From: Branchipolynoe longqiensis
Taxonomy: Eukaryota > Annelida > Polychaeta > Phyllodocida > Polynoidae
Assembly (NCBI GenBank): GCA_030323885.1
Contig: CM059194.1
Coordinates: 5,533,186-5,597,185, forward strand
Reading direction: 5' to 3'
Length of the DNA: 64,000 nt
Shown: one piece after another, positions 42,816 through 53,308 of the stretch
Layout: the number at the start of each line of letters is the position of its first letter
Position numbering within the stretch: the stretch's first letter is position 1
Translations under genes and position numbers: made by a program
Notes under the pieces: generated by a model
The model's database searches: none
What the model saw: the letters and a program-made list of their open reading frames with translations, nothing else
Told to the model about the DNA's origin: nothing

Positions 42816-42894
42816 CAAAAATAGTTCTTTTTTACTGTAACGATCTGACATTAGAGACCCAATAGGGCCTAGATCAGCCAGAAGAGGATCTGTA

Positions 42895-43172
42895 AGTTAA
42901 TCTGTAAGATCGGGAGTTCGGTTCCCGGCCAAGTCAAACCAATGACTTATAAAATTGATACTTGTCGCTTCCTATCCTGGCACTCAGCATTAATAGGATA
43001 GGGAAAGGTAATCTGACTTAGCGGGATATCGGGTCATGGTGCTGGCAGCCTGGTCTCCCAGTGGTACAGCACTATAAAGTCACTATGAGTGTGCAATGTC
43101 ACAAATTGGTACCCATCCTGATATGATCGTAGATGTTGCCAGGATGTAAAACTCCAATAAAAAACAACAAAT
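42895..43172 (+). mobile_element. SINE-A copy, truncated head
   Basis: gatcgggagttcggttcccg, body cactcagcattaataggata, tail gatgttgccaggatgtaaaa. Confidence 0.8.
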
Positions 43173-43229
43173 CCGTCTCTCCACGTGCCACCTACCTCGA
43201 CCTCCTTAAACTGGCTAACATGTTGATGT

Positions 43230-43971
43230 TGTCATAAAGGCACAAGATTAGTGGGGAAGGAGAGGTGGTGGGGTGAGGTGGGGATGGGGTGGGGTAGGGG
43301 TGGGGGTGAGGGTGGGGATTGAGGTAGGATGGGTGTTGGGAGAGGAGTGGGGGTGGGGGTGGAATAGGGTAAGGGTGTGATGGGATGGGGGTGAGGGGTG
43401 GGGGTAAGGGGTGAGGGGTGAGGGTGAGGGGTGGGGTGAGGGGTGGGGGTAAAGGGTGAGGATGGGGTTGATGGGTGGGGATAAGTGGTGGGGTGAAGGG
43501 TGAGGGGTGGGGGTAATGGGTGGGGGTGGGGGTGAGGGGTGGGGGGTAAGGGGGTGGGGGTGAGTGGTGGGGGTAAGGGGTGGGGATGGGGTGACTGGTG
43601 GGGATAAGGGGTGGGGATGGGGGTGAGGGGTGGGGATAAGGGGTGAGAATGGGGGTGAGGGTGGGGATAAGGGGTGGGGATGGGGGTGAGTGGGTGGGGA
43701 TAAGGGGTGGGGATGGGGGTGAGTGCTGGGGATAAGGGGTGGGGATGGGGGTGAGTGGTGGGGATAAGGGGTGGGGATGGGGGTGAGGGGTGGGGATAAG
43801 GGGTGAGGATGGGGGTGAGGGGTGGGGATAAGGGGTGGGGATGGGGGTGAGTGGTGGGGATAAGGGGTGGGGATGGGGGTGAGGGGTGGGGATAAGGGTG
43901 GGGATGGCGGTAGGGGTCGGGTGGAAGCGTGTTTGTGGGTGGAGGAGTGTATTTGTGTGGGTGTGGGTGAG
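43230..43971. repeat. G-rich (gggatgggggtgagtggtgg)n minisatellite
   Basis: Core about 35-37 bp, ggataaggggtggggatggg then ggtgag(g/t)ggtgg, about 15-20 copies, degenerate at the left. Almost no C on the plus strand. The minus frame of 339 residues is a Pro-rich artefact. Confidence 0.9.
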
Positions 43972-43972
43972 A

Positions 43973-45072
43973 GTCGGGAGGACCTGGCTATGGCAGCTAC
44001 TGAGGAAGTATGGATGCCCAGAGAAGTTCACAAGTATGATCGAGGCTCTACATACAGGTATGATGGTGAACATTAGTGTTGGAGGGGAAGTCTCGGAATC
44101 GTTCGGGGTTACCAATGAGGTCAAGCACGGTTGTGTCCTGGCCCTCACTCTCTTCTCCATCTTCCTATCAGCAATGCTCGATGAGGCTTTCCGAGACATG
44201 GGGGATGGCATCTATAAACAGTCCAGACAGAGCGCTGACCTATTCAATGTTGCACACTTCAGAGCGAAGACCAAGACTACTTGGATATTGGTGAGAGAGC
44301 TGCTATTCACAGATGACAGTGCACTGGTTGCGCACTCTGCTGAAGAGATCCAGAAAATAGTGGATGCTTTCTCCGATGCATCAAAGAAGTTTGGCCTGAA
44401 GATTAACATCAAGAAGACGGAGGTGCTGTACCAACCCAACTCTACAAGAACCCGAGAGGAGGATATCATGGTTGACGGAAACAAGCTGAACTCTGTTCTG
44501 GAATTCACCTACCTCGGAAGCACTATATCAAGTGATGGACACATCGATGCTGAAATACAGAGGGGGATGGCCAAGGCTAGCGCATCTTTCGGCTGACTAC
44601 GCCAGAGACTCTGGAACAACCACCATGTGTCATTGCGGGTCAAAGGCAAGATCTACCATGCACTCATGCTATCCACCCTACTATACGGAGCCGAGGCCTG
44701 GACAGTGTACAGATGACAGTTGAAAAAGCTGCATGCCTTCATGATGCGACATCTGTGTTCAATCATGAGGCTAACCTGGAAGGACAAAGTGACAAATAAG
44801 TAAATACTCGAACGGACGGGCTGCCCTCTATGGAAGATCTTTTGATCAAAAAGAATCTCCGGTGGACTGGACACCTCATGAGAATGTCATCAGACAGGCT
44901 ACCAAAGCAGATCCTCTATTCTCAACTGTCTTCTGGTTACAGAAAGAGAGGGCGCCCTCGTCTCTGGTTCAAGGATACCATCAAGAGAAACCTGAAGCTG
45001 AGAGACATTAAGACCGGCTCATGGACATCACTCTCACAGCAGAGAGCTAAATGGAGAGTGGCAGTCAAGTAA
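43973..45072 (+). pseudogene. LINE-R reverse transcriptase C-terminal half, degenerate
   Basis: The frame 43,973-44,596 includes LLRKYGCPEKFTSMIEALHT, RELLFTDDSALVAHSAEEIQ, KKFGLKINIKKTEVLYQP and LEFTYLGSTISSDG. The catalytic box is F-T-D-D (expected F-A-D-D). In-frame stops at 44,594 (TGA where CGA is expected), about 44,714 and about 44,801, and a one-base loss near 44,818, break it. The conserved end is open again at 44,830-45,072 (LRWTGHLMRMSSDRLPKQIL, RKRGRPRLWFKDTIKRNLKL). This W-x-G-H-x-x-R-M tail domain is typical of this LINE class. Confidence 0.87.
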
Positions 45073-45127
45073 TGAAAGCAGTCTTTGTCACATCGCGACT
45101 GACAGCATGATGATGATGATGATGATG
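43973..45127 (+). mobile_element. LINE-R copy, 5'-truncated, ends in (ATG)n
   Basis: Similarity to the 62 kb copy starts exactly at the edge of the G-rich array (gtcgggaggacctggctatgg) and continues to the (atgatg)n tail at 45,105-45,127. It supplies the C-terminal third of RT and the conserved tail domain absent from the 62 kb copy. Confidence 0.88.
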
Positions 45128-45335
45128 GGTGAGAGTATGTGCTGAGGGTGTGAGATGTGAGGGTGTGGGTGTGTGGTTGTGTAGGGCGTATTGGGATGTG
45201 GGGGTATTGAGGTGTTGGATGTGGGGGGGTGGGGGTATTAAGGTGTAAGGTGTGGGGGTATTGAAGTGTGGTGGTATGATGATGTTGGGGGATTTGGCGT
45301 GGGCCTGAAGTGGGGTGAGGTGGGGGTTGTGGGGA
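45128..45335. repeat. GT-rich degenerate repeat
   Basis: Irregular tgtgggggtattgaggtgt-type units following the LINE-R tail. Confidence 0.7.
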
Positions 45336-45682
45336 AACAAGCGTGCTGTGTAATTACTTCAAAACGTTCCAATTGGAAATTCTCGTCTGCCGCTGGGAAA
45401 TTTGGCGGGAAAGCCACTGCGCATGTCTGTCTAACCGGAAGCTTTATCGAGAGGCCGCCGACCCGCCAAGTCGACCAGCTGCTGCCTTCTGGGATGGAAG
45501 AGGAGAAACTCTGTTAACTCTCATAATTCCCAACAGACGCATGCGTGTAACTCATATGTCAAATTAAAGCTCTTCATTTCCAGTTGGAATGGAGCTGTAG
45601 GTGGTTATTGGCAAGAGGTACATGAAATACCAAATGATTTGGTTTTACGGTGGAGTTTCAGTGCGGCTAAGTCTAACTCAAG
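45336..45682. other. Spacer with E2F-like site
   Basis: tttggcgggaaa at 45,401-45,412 is a perfect E2F-type word, and NRF1-like tgcgcatg lies 10 bases on. No exon follows that I can support. Confidence 0.35.
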
Positions 45683-45846
45683 CCCGGTACACACCTCCCA
45701 TATAAAACCTGAAACTGCCCGTTTCGCGACAAAGTTTGAGTTTTAGTCGGTTTCAGTCTTTAGATGTGTGACTCCCTCACACCAGAGCCTTCCGATTCGC
45801 GACTTAAAACTCAGTTTTAGGTCTTATACAGGAGGTGTGTACCGGG
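45683..45846. mobile_element. 164-bp MITE with ~30-bp TIRs
   Basis: Left cccggtacacacctcccata then taaaacct. Right aggtcttatacaggaggtgt then gtaccggg. The interior word ccgattcgcgacttaaaact is shared with the element at 58,141-58,391. Confidence 0.85.
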
Positions 45847-46136
45847 TTTTATAAGATTAAAAAAATGAATCGGGCAGTTTTAGTCTGGAAACGGGACGGG
45901 TCGGGTTGTAACGGGTACCGTCAAGGCAGTCAGTGTTTACGCGTGAATCGCATACGGGAGTTGTGTACCACTACTACCAGGCTTAAGTTTTCCTTTCGAA
46001 GGTTACTCAAATTGCCCCGCAGAGTTTCTAACGAGAGATTCCCCTCTGTGTGTTACAACCACAAGTTGTGCTTGGAGAGTGTGGGTTCTTTGTGTTCGTA
46101 TTTAACACAACTCGTGGTTGTGTTGTGTTGCGTTGT
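45847..46136. other. Unannotated spacer
   Basis: Open plus frame, but no domain or homology recognised. Confidence 0.3.
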
Positions 46137-46251
46137 GGTGGTTTTATGTCCTAGCAACATCTAAGGTCATACCAGGATGGGTACCGACTTGTGACAATGC
46201 GCACTCATGGCGATTTTTATAGTGCTGCCCTACTGCCAGACCAGGCCAGGT
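46137..46251 (-). mobile_element. Truncated SINE-A before an 11-bp array
   Basis: gttttatgtcctagcaacat to gccagaccaggccagg, then only a scrap (tgactgacactgaatac) before the array. Confidence 0.75.
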
Positions 46252-46274
46252 TGTATGACTGACACTGAATACAT

Positions 46275-46620
46275 TCTCATAATCACCTCACAATCACCTC
46301 ACAATCACCTCACAATCACCTCACAATCACCTCACAATCACCACACAATCACCACACAATCACCTTGCAATCACCTCACGATCAGCTCACGATCAGCACA
46401 CAATCACCTCACAATCACCACACAATCACCTCACGATCACCTCACGATCACCTCGCAATCACCTCACGATCACCACACAATCACCTCACAATCACCTTGC
46501 AATCATCTCACAATCACCATACAATCACCTCACGATCACCTCACAATCACCTCAAAATCACCTCACAATCACCTTGAAATCATCTCACAATCACCTCACA
46601 ATCACCTTGCAATCGCTTAG
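46275..46620. repeat. 11-bp minisatellite (caatcacctca)n
   Basis: About 31 units with cacacaatcac and cacgatcac variants. Frames of up to 137 residues are artefacts. Confidence 0.92.
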
Positions 46621-46622
46621 GA

Positions 46623-46945
46623 TGTGGACCAGGCGAGGTGGCCGAATGGGTAGAGTGCAGGCCTCCCGAGCGGGAGATCGGGGGTTCAATTCTCGGTTGA
46701 GTAAAACCAATGACTTACAAAATTGGTACTCGTCGCTACCTAACCTGGCACTCGGCATTAATAGGATAGGGCAAGGACTGGTTAGCTCAGTGGGATATCA
46801 GGTCATGGTGCTGGTGGCCTGATTCCCCAGTGGGGTAACACTATAAAGTCACCATGAGCGTGCCCTGTCACAAGTCGCTACCCGTCCTGATATAATGTTA
46901 GATGTTGCCAGGACGTGAAACTCCAACAACCAACCAACCTTATTC
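46623..46945 (+). mobile_element. SINE-A copy, near full length
   Basis: Head accaggcgaggtggccgaat then gggttcaattctcggttgag. The tail is gatgttgccaggacgtgaaa with a caaccaaccaacc end. It lacks the segment gtcaggataatgtgactga. Confidence 0.85.
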
Positions 46946-47029
46946 GGCGTACCAATTGTGTATCCCTGAGGAAATCAGCTCCTGTCTACATGCTCACGGG
47001 GAAGGCTGTCCAGATGTTGCAGGTTTCTA

Positions 47030-48440
47030 ACCCATTCTCTCTTTCACCCTCTCACACGCTGTCTCTCTCACTCTTGTTGTTCTCTCTTGTTCTCTAACGT
47101 CCTCTTGCTCCCGCTCCCTCTCACTCTCTATATCTCTCTTCCTCTCTCTATCTGACTTTCTTGCTTGCTCCCACCCGCTCTCTCATTCTGGTCCCCCCTC
47201 CACTTTTGATATGGCTCTCTTCCTCTCTTCCATTTATCGCTCACTATCCCCTTGTGCTTTGCTCCTTCCGGCTTTCTCCTGCCGTGCTGACCCACTCTCT
47301 CATCCTCTCTCATCCTCTCTCATCCTCTCTCATCCTCTCTCATCCTCTCTCATTCTTCGCTGTCTCCTCCACTCTCTCTCTCGCTGTATTTCACTCTCTC
47401 CCGTTCCCTGTCCCTCTCTCCCTCTCTCCCTCTCTCCCTCTCTCCCTCTCTCCCTCCCTCCCTCTCTCCCTCTCTCCCTCTCTCCCTCTCTCCCTCTCTC
47501 CCTCTCTCCCTCTCTCCCTCTGTCCCTCTCTCCCTCTCCCCTCTCTCCCCCCTCACTCCTTCTCTCCCTCTCTCCCTCTCTCCCTCTCTCTTACTCTTAG
47601 GTTCTCTCTCGTATGCTATCGCTTTCTCTCATTCTCTCTTTCCAGCATCCTTATCCTTGCTCTCTCCTGCTCTCACTCGTTCTCTCGTGCTCTCACTCGC
47701 TCTCTTGTTCTCTCACTCACACTCTCGTGTTCTCACTCATTCTCTCGTGCTCTTACTCGGTCTCTCACTCGTGCTCTCGTGCTCTCACTCGTTCTCTCGT
47801 GCTCTCATTCGCTCTCTCGTGCTCTCACTCGTTCTCTCGTGCTCTCACTCGTTCTTTCGTGCTCTCACTCGCTCTCTCGTGCTCTCACTCGCTTTCTTGT
47901 TCTCTCACTCACGCTCTCGTGTTCTCACTCGTTCGCTCGTGCTCTCACTCATTCTCTCGTGCTCTCACTCGTTCTCTTCTGCTCTCACTCGTACTCTCGT
48001 GCTCTCACTCATTCTCTCGTCCTCTCATCCTCTCACTTGCGCTCTCATGTTCTCACTCGTTCTCTGGTGCAAACTCATGCTTTCTCATGTTTTCTGGCGT
48101 TCAGTCGCGCGCTCTTTCATGTGAACTCCTCTTCTTTCTTGCATTCCCTCGACTCCCTTAAACTTGTTCACGGGCCTTTGCGCTCTCTTATTTTCGGACT
48201 CTGTCACTCTCTCCCAATCTCGTTTGGACTCCTGCTGTCTAGCGTGCTCTCTTGCACACTCTCTCCCTTCCTCTTTTGCTCTCCCCCTCTCTTACTCTCT
48301 CACACTCTCACTCTCTCACTCTCTCTCTCACTCTTTCGTGCTCTCTCACTCTCTCGCCCCCTCTCGAGCTCTCTCGTGTTCTCTCACTCTCTCTCTCACT
48401 CTCTCTCATTCTCTTGTGCTCTCTCGCGCGCTCTCCCGGG
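47030..48440. repeat. Pyrimidine-rich arrays (8-bp and 20-bp units)
   Basis: (tctccctc)n at 47,405-47,590, (ctctcatcct)n at 47,296-47,350, and a 20-bp gctctcactcgttctctcgt array at about 47,665-48,065, then (ctctcact)n to 48,440. Over 1.4 kb of C/T-rich plus strand. The 477-residue Ser/Leu frame is an artefact. Confidence 0.92.
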
Positions 48441-48537
48441 GACTGAATGCGCGTGTGCGTGTAATTTGCGCAGACGGCAGAGATACCCAACCAGCTCTCT
48501 GAAAGTAGCCGCCACGTGTATTGAATCCAGGCCTCAC

Positions 48538-48581
48538 GTCGCCCTAGCAACGCCTTATCTGCGTTCAGTCGCCATGGCAAC
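48538..48581. promoter_or_regulatory. Two X-box (RFX-type) motifs
   Basis: gtcgccctagcaac at 48,538-48,551 and gtcgccatggcaac at 48,568-48,581 both fit the X-box pattern GTNRCC, 0-3 bases, RGYAAC exactly. X-boxes bound by RFX factors are known from promoters of ciliary genes in animals. Two within 44 bases, 26 bases before an ATG-bearing open exon, is suggestive of a promoter. Confidence 0.55.
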
Positions 48582-48606
48582 GGAACGTCGCTGATGACAC
48601 GGGGCC

Positions 48607-48678
48607 ATGTGGGAGGTGTTCCGCTGCTGGGCAGAAGATGAGAAGGCAGAGCTAGCCGTATGTCGGCTGTTTAGTTTC
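48607..48678 (+). CDS. Candidate first coding exon downstream of X-boxes
   Basis: The ATG at 48,607 opens 24 codons, MWEVFRCWAEDEKAELAVCR then LFSF, to a strong donor (TTC/gtaagaaag) at 48,679. Phase 0. The peptide is short and I do not recognise a family. Downstream a MITE-D would lie in the intron. No second exon could be identified before the SINE-A and the 45-bp array. Position relative to the X-boxes matches known ciliary promoters. The rest of the frame past the donor stays open for a further 34 codons, so an unspliced reading is also possible. Confidence 0.35.
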
Positions 48679-48728
48679 GTAAGAAAGAATTTGTTTAAAC
48701 CGCCAAAAGAATTACCATTCTTTTCTTT

Positions 48729-49152
48729 AAAGTTCCATAGTCCGATGATGCATAACATTTTCAAAACTCAAACACTCGTCTAGATTTGATTGTGCAAATC
48801 TAACTTAGATACTGGTGCACTTATCAAGAATGTGTTGCCACAGAAAAGGGAATACTGAGTCAATTTGATAGAACCTGTTGCTGCATAAACCTATGGATCC
48901 CATCCTGATATAACCTTAGATGTTGCCAGGACATAAAACGCCAACAATCAAAGCATAAGCCTATGGTGTCAGAGTTTTGGCAATCTTGCCAAAATTAATT
49001 GTGCATGTTTGCGTTTCAAATATCTCCAACGTTAGCCATTTAAAATAAAAGTTACCGCAAACTAAAGTAAGGTAGATCATAACTCTCAATTTAATATAGT
49101 CATCTCGGGAAAATGGCCGAAACTCAAAACCATCGGAGTATGCAAACTTTAA
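48729..49152. mobile_element. MITE-D copy with inserted SINE-A tail
   Basis: Left taaagttccatagtccgatg, right catcggagtatgcaaacttt. At 48,897-48,960 a SINE-A tail (cccatcctgatataacctta ... acataaaacgcc) is inserted, flanked by repeats of ataa/gcctatgg (48,887 and 48,957), a probable target duplication. Confidence 0.8.
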
Positions 49153-49527
49153 CTAAAAATAAAATATCTCCAAATAAATTAGGTTAGTTTGTTCTATTCG
49201 TTTGCGTCAGTGTGGCGGGTTTAATGTGTATTTAGTAGAACTTCATTAAATTTTAAAAGTGTACTTAGCCCTGTATGTTCCTAGGACCAATAAGTTTGTG
49301 GACACCAAGTCTTTGAAGGGCTGTTGATAAAACTGCTCTCGCTGCTGCATGATTACAGGGCGGCAAATCGGGCTCTCAGCAGACGACAATAGATAACGCT
49401 CACAATGAGGCTCCCCGATAAAAACTAATTTTGAAAGAAGGATGTCGAATTTTCTCAAATGAATTTAAACAGAATTGGCTTAAAATGCAGTGAATTTTAA
49501 TCGACTTCATGTTGCGCCATTGCGTAT
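49153..49527. other. Unannotated spacer
   Basis: A 70-codon minus frame at 49,246-49,458 has no recognised family. Confidence 0.3.
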
Positions 49528-49640
49528 GTACAAGGACTGGTTATCTCAGTGTCAGGATAATATGACTGAGATAGACATTGGGTCATGGTGCTGACTGCCT
49601 TATTTCACATTAGGGCAGCACTATAAAGTATGAGTGACCA
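49528..49640 (+). mobile_element. SINE-A mid-body fragment
   Basis: caaggactggttatctcagt to gggcagcactataaagta. Confidence 0.7.
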
Positions 49641-49761
49641 GCACAAGATGGTGCTCTCTTTGTCAAATGTCCTTCAACATTTTTATATTAAATCGAATGT
49701 TTTCGTTGTGTCGAGATGCTTTTATTGGAGAGATAATTTATGCACAAGTCTGTGTTTGTGT

Positions 49762-50095
49762 GTTTGTTGTTCCTTTACGTCCTAGCAACATCTGAGGTCA
49801 TATCAGGACAGGTACCAACTTGTGACGACTTTATAGTGCTGCCCCACTGGGAGACCAGGCCAACAGTACTATGACCTGATATCCCCTCAGTCACATTATG
49901 CTGACACTGAGCCAACCAGTCCTTGCGCTATCCTAATAATGCCAAGCGCCTGGCTATGAAGTGACAAGTATAAAGTTTTACATCATTGGTTTGACTCAAC
50001 CAGAGTATGAACCCACAAACCCATCTGTTCAGATCCCCCGATCTCCCAAAATATGAGACGGATGCTCAACTCATTCGGCCATCCCGTCTGGTCCC
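49762..50095 (-). mobile_element. SINE-A copy leading into the 45-bp array
   Basis: Tail gttcctttacgtcctagcaa, body, then the head of the gacgggatggcc subtype (minus), whose outer end catcccgtctggtccctg becomes the start of the array. Confidence 0.82.
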
Positions 50096-51985
50096 TGAAA
50101 CAGTGAAAGCAGACGGTAGGCAGACATCCTGTCTGGTCCCTGAAACAGTGAAAGCAGATGGTAGGCAGACGTCCCGTCTGGTCCCTGAAACAGTGAAAGC
50201 AGACGGTAGGCAGATATCCCATCTGGTCCCTGAAACAGTGAAAGCAGATGGTAGGCAGACTTCCTGTCTGGTCCCTGGAACAATGAAAGCAGATGGTAGG
50301 CAAGCATCCTGTCTGGTCCCTGAAACAGTGAAAGCAGATGGTAGGCAGACTTCCCATATGGTCGCTGAAACAGTGAAAGCAGATGGTAGGCAGACATCCT
50401 GTCCGGTCCCTGAAACAGTGAAAGCAGACGGTAGGCAGACATCTCGTCTGGTCCCTGGAACAGTGAAAGCAGACGGTAGTCAGACATCCCATCTGGTCCC
50501 TGAAACAGTGAAAGCAGACGGTAGGCAGACTTGCCATCTGGTCCCTGAAACAGTGAAAGCAGATGGTAGGCAGACTTGCCGTCTGGTCCCTGAAACAGTG
50601 AAAGCAGATGGTAGGCAGACATCCCGTCTGGTCCCTGAAACAGTGAAAGCAGACGGTAGGCAGACATCTCGTCTGGTCCCTGAAACAGTGAAAGCAGATG
50701 GTAGGCAGACTTGCCATCTGGTCCCTGAAACAGTGAAAGCAGATGGTAGTGAGACTTGCCGTCTGGTCCCTGAAACAGTGAAAGCAGATGGTAGGCAGAC
50801 ATCTCGTCTGGTCCCTGGAACAGTGAAAGCAGACGGTAGTCAGACATCCCATCTGGTCCCTGAAACAGTGAAAGCAGACGGTAGGTAGACTTGCCGTCTG
50901 GTCCCTGAAACAGTGAAAGCAGACGGTAGGCAGACTTGCCGTCTGGTCCCTGAAACAGTGAAAGCAGATGGTAGGCAGACATCCCGTCTGGTCGCTGAAA
51001 CAGTGAAAGCAGACGGTAGGCAGATATCTCGTCTGGTCCCTGAAACAGTGAAAGCAGATGGTAGGCAGACGTCCCGTCTGGTCCCTGAAACAGTGAAAGC
51101 AGACGGTAGGCAGACATCCCGTCTGTCCCTGAAACAGTGAAAGCAGACGGTAGGCAGACATCCCGTCTGTCCCTGAAACAGTGAAAGCAGACGGTAGGCA
51201 GACTTGCCGTCTGGTCCCTGAAACAGTGAAAGCAGATGGTAGACAGACATCCTGTCTGGTCCCTGAAACAGTGAAAGCAGATGGTAGGCAGACTTGCCGT
51301 CTGGTCCCTGAAACAGTGAAAGCAGATGGTAGGCAGACATCCCGTCTGTCCCTGAAACAGTGAAAGCAGACGGTAGGCAGACTTCCCGTCTGGTCCCTGA
51401 AACAGTGAAAGCAGACGGTCGGCAGACTTGCCGTCTGGTCCCTGAAACAGTGAAAGCAGATGGTAGGCAGACATCCCATCTGGTCCCTGAAACAGTGAAA
51501 GCAGACGGTAGGCAGACTTGCCATCTGGTCCCTGAAACAGTGAAAGCAGATGGTCGGCAGACTTCCCGTCTGGTCCCTAAAACAGTGAAAGCAGACGGTC
51601 GGCAGACTTGCCGTCTGGTCCCTGAAACAGTGAAAGCAGATGGTAGGCAGACGTCCTGTCTGGTCCCTGAAACAGTGAAAGCAGACGGTAGGCAGACATC
51701 CTGTCTGGTCCCTGAAACAGTGAAAGCAGATGGTAGGCAGACGTCCTCTCTGATCCCTGAAACAGTGAAAGCAGACGGTAGGCAGACATCCCATCTGGTC
51801 CCTGAAACACTGAAAGAAGACGGTAGGCAGACGTCCCGTCTGGTCCCTGAAACAGTGAAAGCAGATGGTAGGCAGACATCCCATCTGGTCCCTGAAACAG
51901 TGAAAGAAGACGGTAGGCAGACTTCCCGTCTGGTCCCTGAAACAGTGAAAGCAGACGGTCGGCAGACTGTCCGCTCAACCTTTTC
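50085..51985. repeat. 45-bp minisatellite, about 42 copies
   Basis: The unit is catcccgtctggtccctgaa then acagtgaaagcagacggtaggcaga. Steps are exactly 45 except for a few 44-base units (gtctgtccctg lacking one g, near 51,125, 51,170 and 51,350). Frames stay open on both strands (up to 633 residues) because 45 is divisible by 3. Third-position-type C/T and A/G switches (cccgtc/cccatc, gacggt/gatggt) dominate the variation. Confidence 0.93.
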
Positions 51986-52264
51986 CCGCGCTTTGCTCGT
52001 AACATGCGGGCAGTAGGGGCGGGCCCTAAACACGGAGCCATGTGTGTATCAGGATAGTGCAGGGTGTCATTTAGGACCCACTGGTGTCGTGCTGTATCAG
52101 AGCCCTGTGTTCAATTCTGTATTGCATCATTTCCAGCCCGTATTGGTATTGCCAAAATAATCAACATAAATTACGATGTCCTGTAAATGAAAGGATGTAC
52201 ACCCACATACAATGCGTATTATAGTTGAACATTTCCCCCAATGCACATGTATGCATATTATTTA
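51986..52264. other. Unannotated spacer
   Basis: Nothing recognised. Confidence 0.35.
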
Positions 52265-52587
52265 CTGGGCGCAGTGGTCGAATCGGTAGATCGCAGGCAG
52301 GAGATCAGCAGTTCAATTCCCGGTCTAGTCAAACCAATGACTTACAAAATTGATACTTGTCGCTTCCTAGCCAGGTGCTCGGCATTATTAGGATAGAGCA
52401 AGGACTGGCTTGGCTCAGTGTCAGGATAATGTGACTGAGTAGGATATCAGGTCATGGTGTTGGCAGCCTGATCTCCCAGTGATGCAGCGTTATAAAGTCA
52501 CCATGAGTACGCATTATCACAAGTTGGTACCCATCTCGATATGACCTTAGATGTTGCTAGGACGTAAAACTCCAACAACAAACAAAC
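52265..52587 (+). mobile_element. SINE-A copy, near full length
   Basis: Head tgggcgcagtggtcgaatcg, cagttcaattcccggtctag, tail gatgttgctaggacgtaaaa. Confidence 0.85.
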
Positions 52588-52771
52588 AAGCATTAGTGGT
52601 CACAGAACACTATGCCATCCTTCAGACGAGCGACAATCCAACACTTCTCACTCGAAAGCTGATAATTCAAAATGGCCGCCACCGAACAGGCTCCTGGTGC
52701 ATTAGCTGCTTTCATAGTCACGTGACATTTGCATTCTCCCCAGCTTTCAGCGATGGCCAGCGATGGCCAGC

Positions 52772-53055
52772 GATGTTCTGTGGTGGAGTGGTTAGAGTGT
52801 TTGACTTTTCTCCAGGTCGGACTCCTAATCTGAACGTCAGTGGTTCGATTCCTTATGTCCCACCTCTGCCAATTTGGATTTCCACCACTGTGTATAACTT
52901 ACAGCATCATCAAAGGCCAGGTTAAAAATCTCTTGGGTCGGCAAAAGTGTAGGCTCGGGCTTTCTATCAGCAAACTGTCTAATGGTGAAAAACAAGTCTA
53001 TTCAGATTCATCTATGATAGGCAGTATAAATCTTCAAGAGAAAAACAAAAACGTA
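52772..53055 (+). mobile_element. SINE-B copy
   Basis: Head ctgtggtggagtggttagag, B-box-like gtggttcgattcc, tail gataggcagtataaatcttc and A-rich end. The segment agttgctctcacaccatgtc is deleted. Confidence 0.82.
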
Positions 53056-53308
53056 GGGAAAAAGTAAACAACCAACATGTTTTGTTAAAAAGACTAACTT
53101 AGCCTATTATAATATTATAATAAATACACAATTGCTATGAAATATGAAGTAAGTCATATGTGTTATAATAAACGTTTTTACTTGAATAGCTTCAAAATTA
53201 CTAGTATGGAGAGTCATTGAAGGGATATCACTTAATATCACTCACGTAAACAAACCGTGAAGGCAGCGTATGGCACAACCTTATGTTACTGCATGGCCGC
53301 CATTAGAC

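Noticed and set aside
46207..46620. CRISPR-like regular array (11-bp repeats)
   Set aside because: No unique spacers and no cas-like genes; a simple minisatellite in a eukaryotic sequence.
47161..48594. 477-residue Ser/Leu ORF
   Set aside because: Pyrimidine-rich tandem repeat translation.
49983..52041. Long ORFs (up to 633 residues) with a 15-residue repeat on both strands
   Set aside because: They arise because the 45-bp minisatellite unit is a multiple of 3. Several frames on both strands are open, the start lies in a SINE, and variation does not respect one frame.
52671..52740. ATG exon MAATEQAPGALAAF with good Kozak context
   Set aside because: The frame stops after 17 codons and no clear donor precedes the stop. 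The aaaatggccgcc word may only be a YY1-like site.
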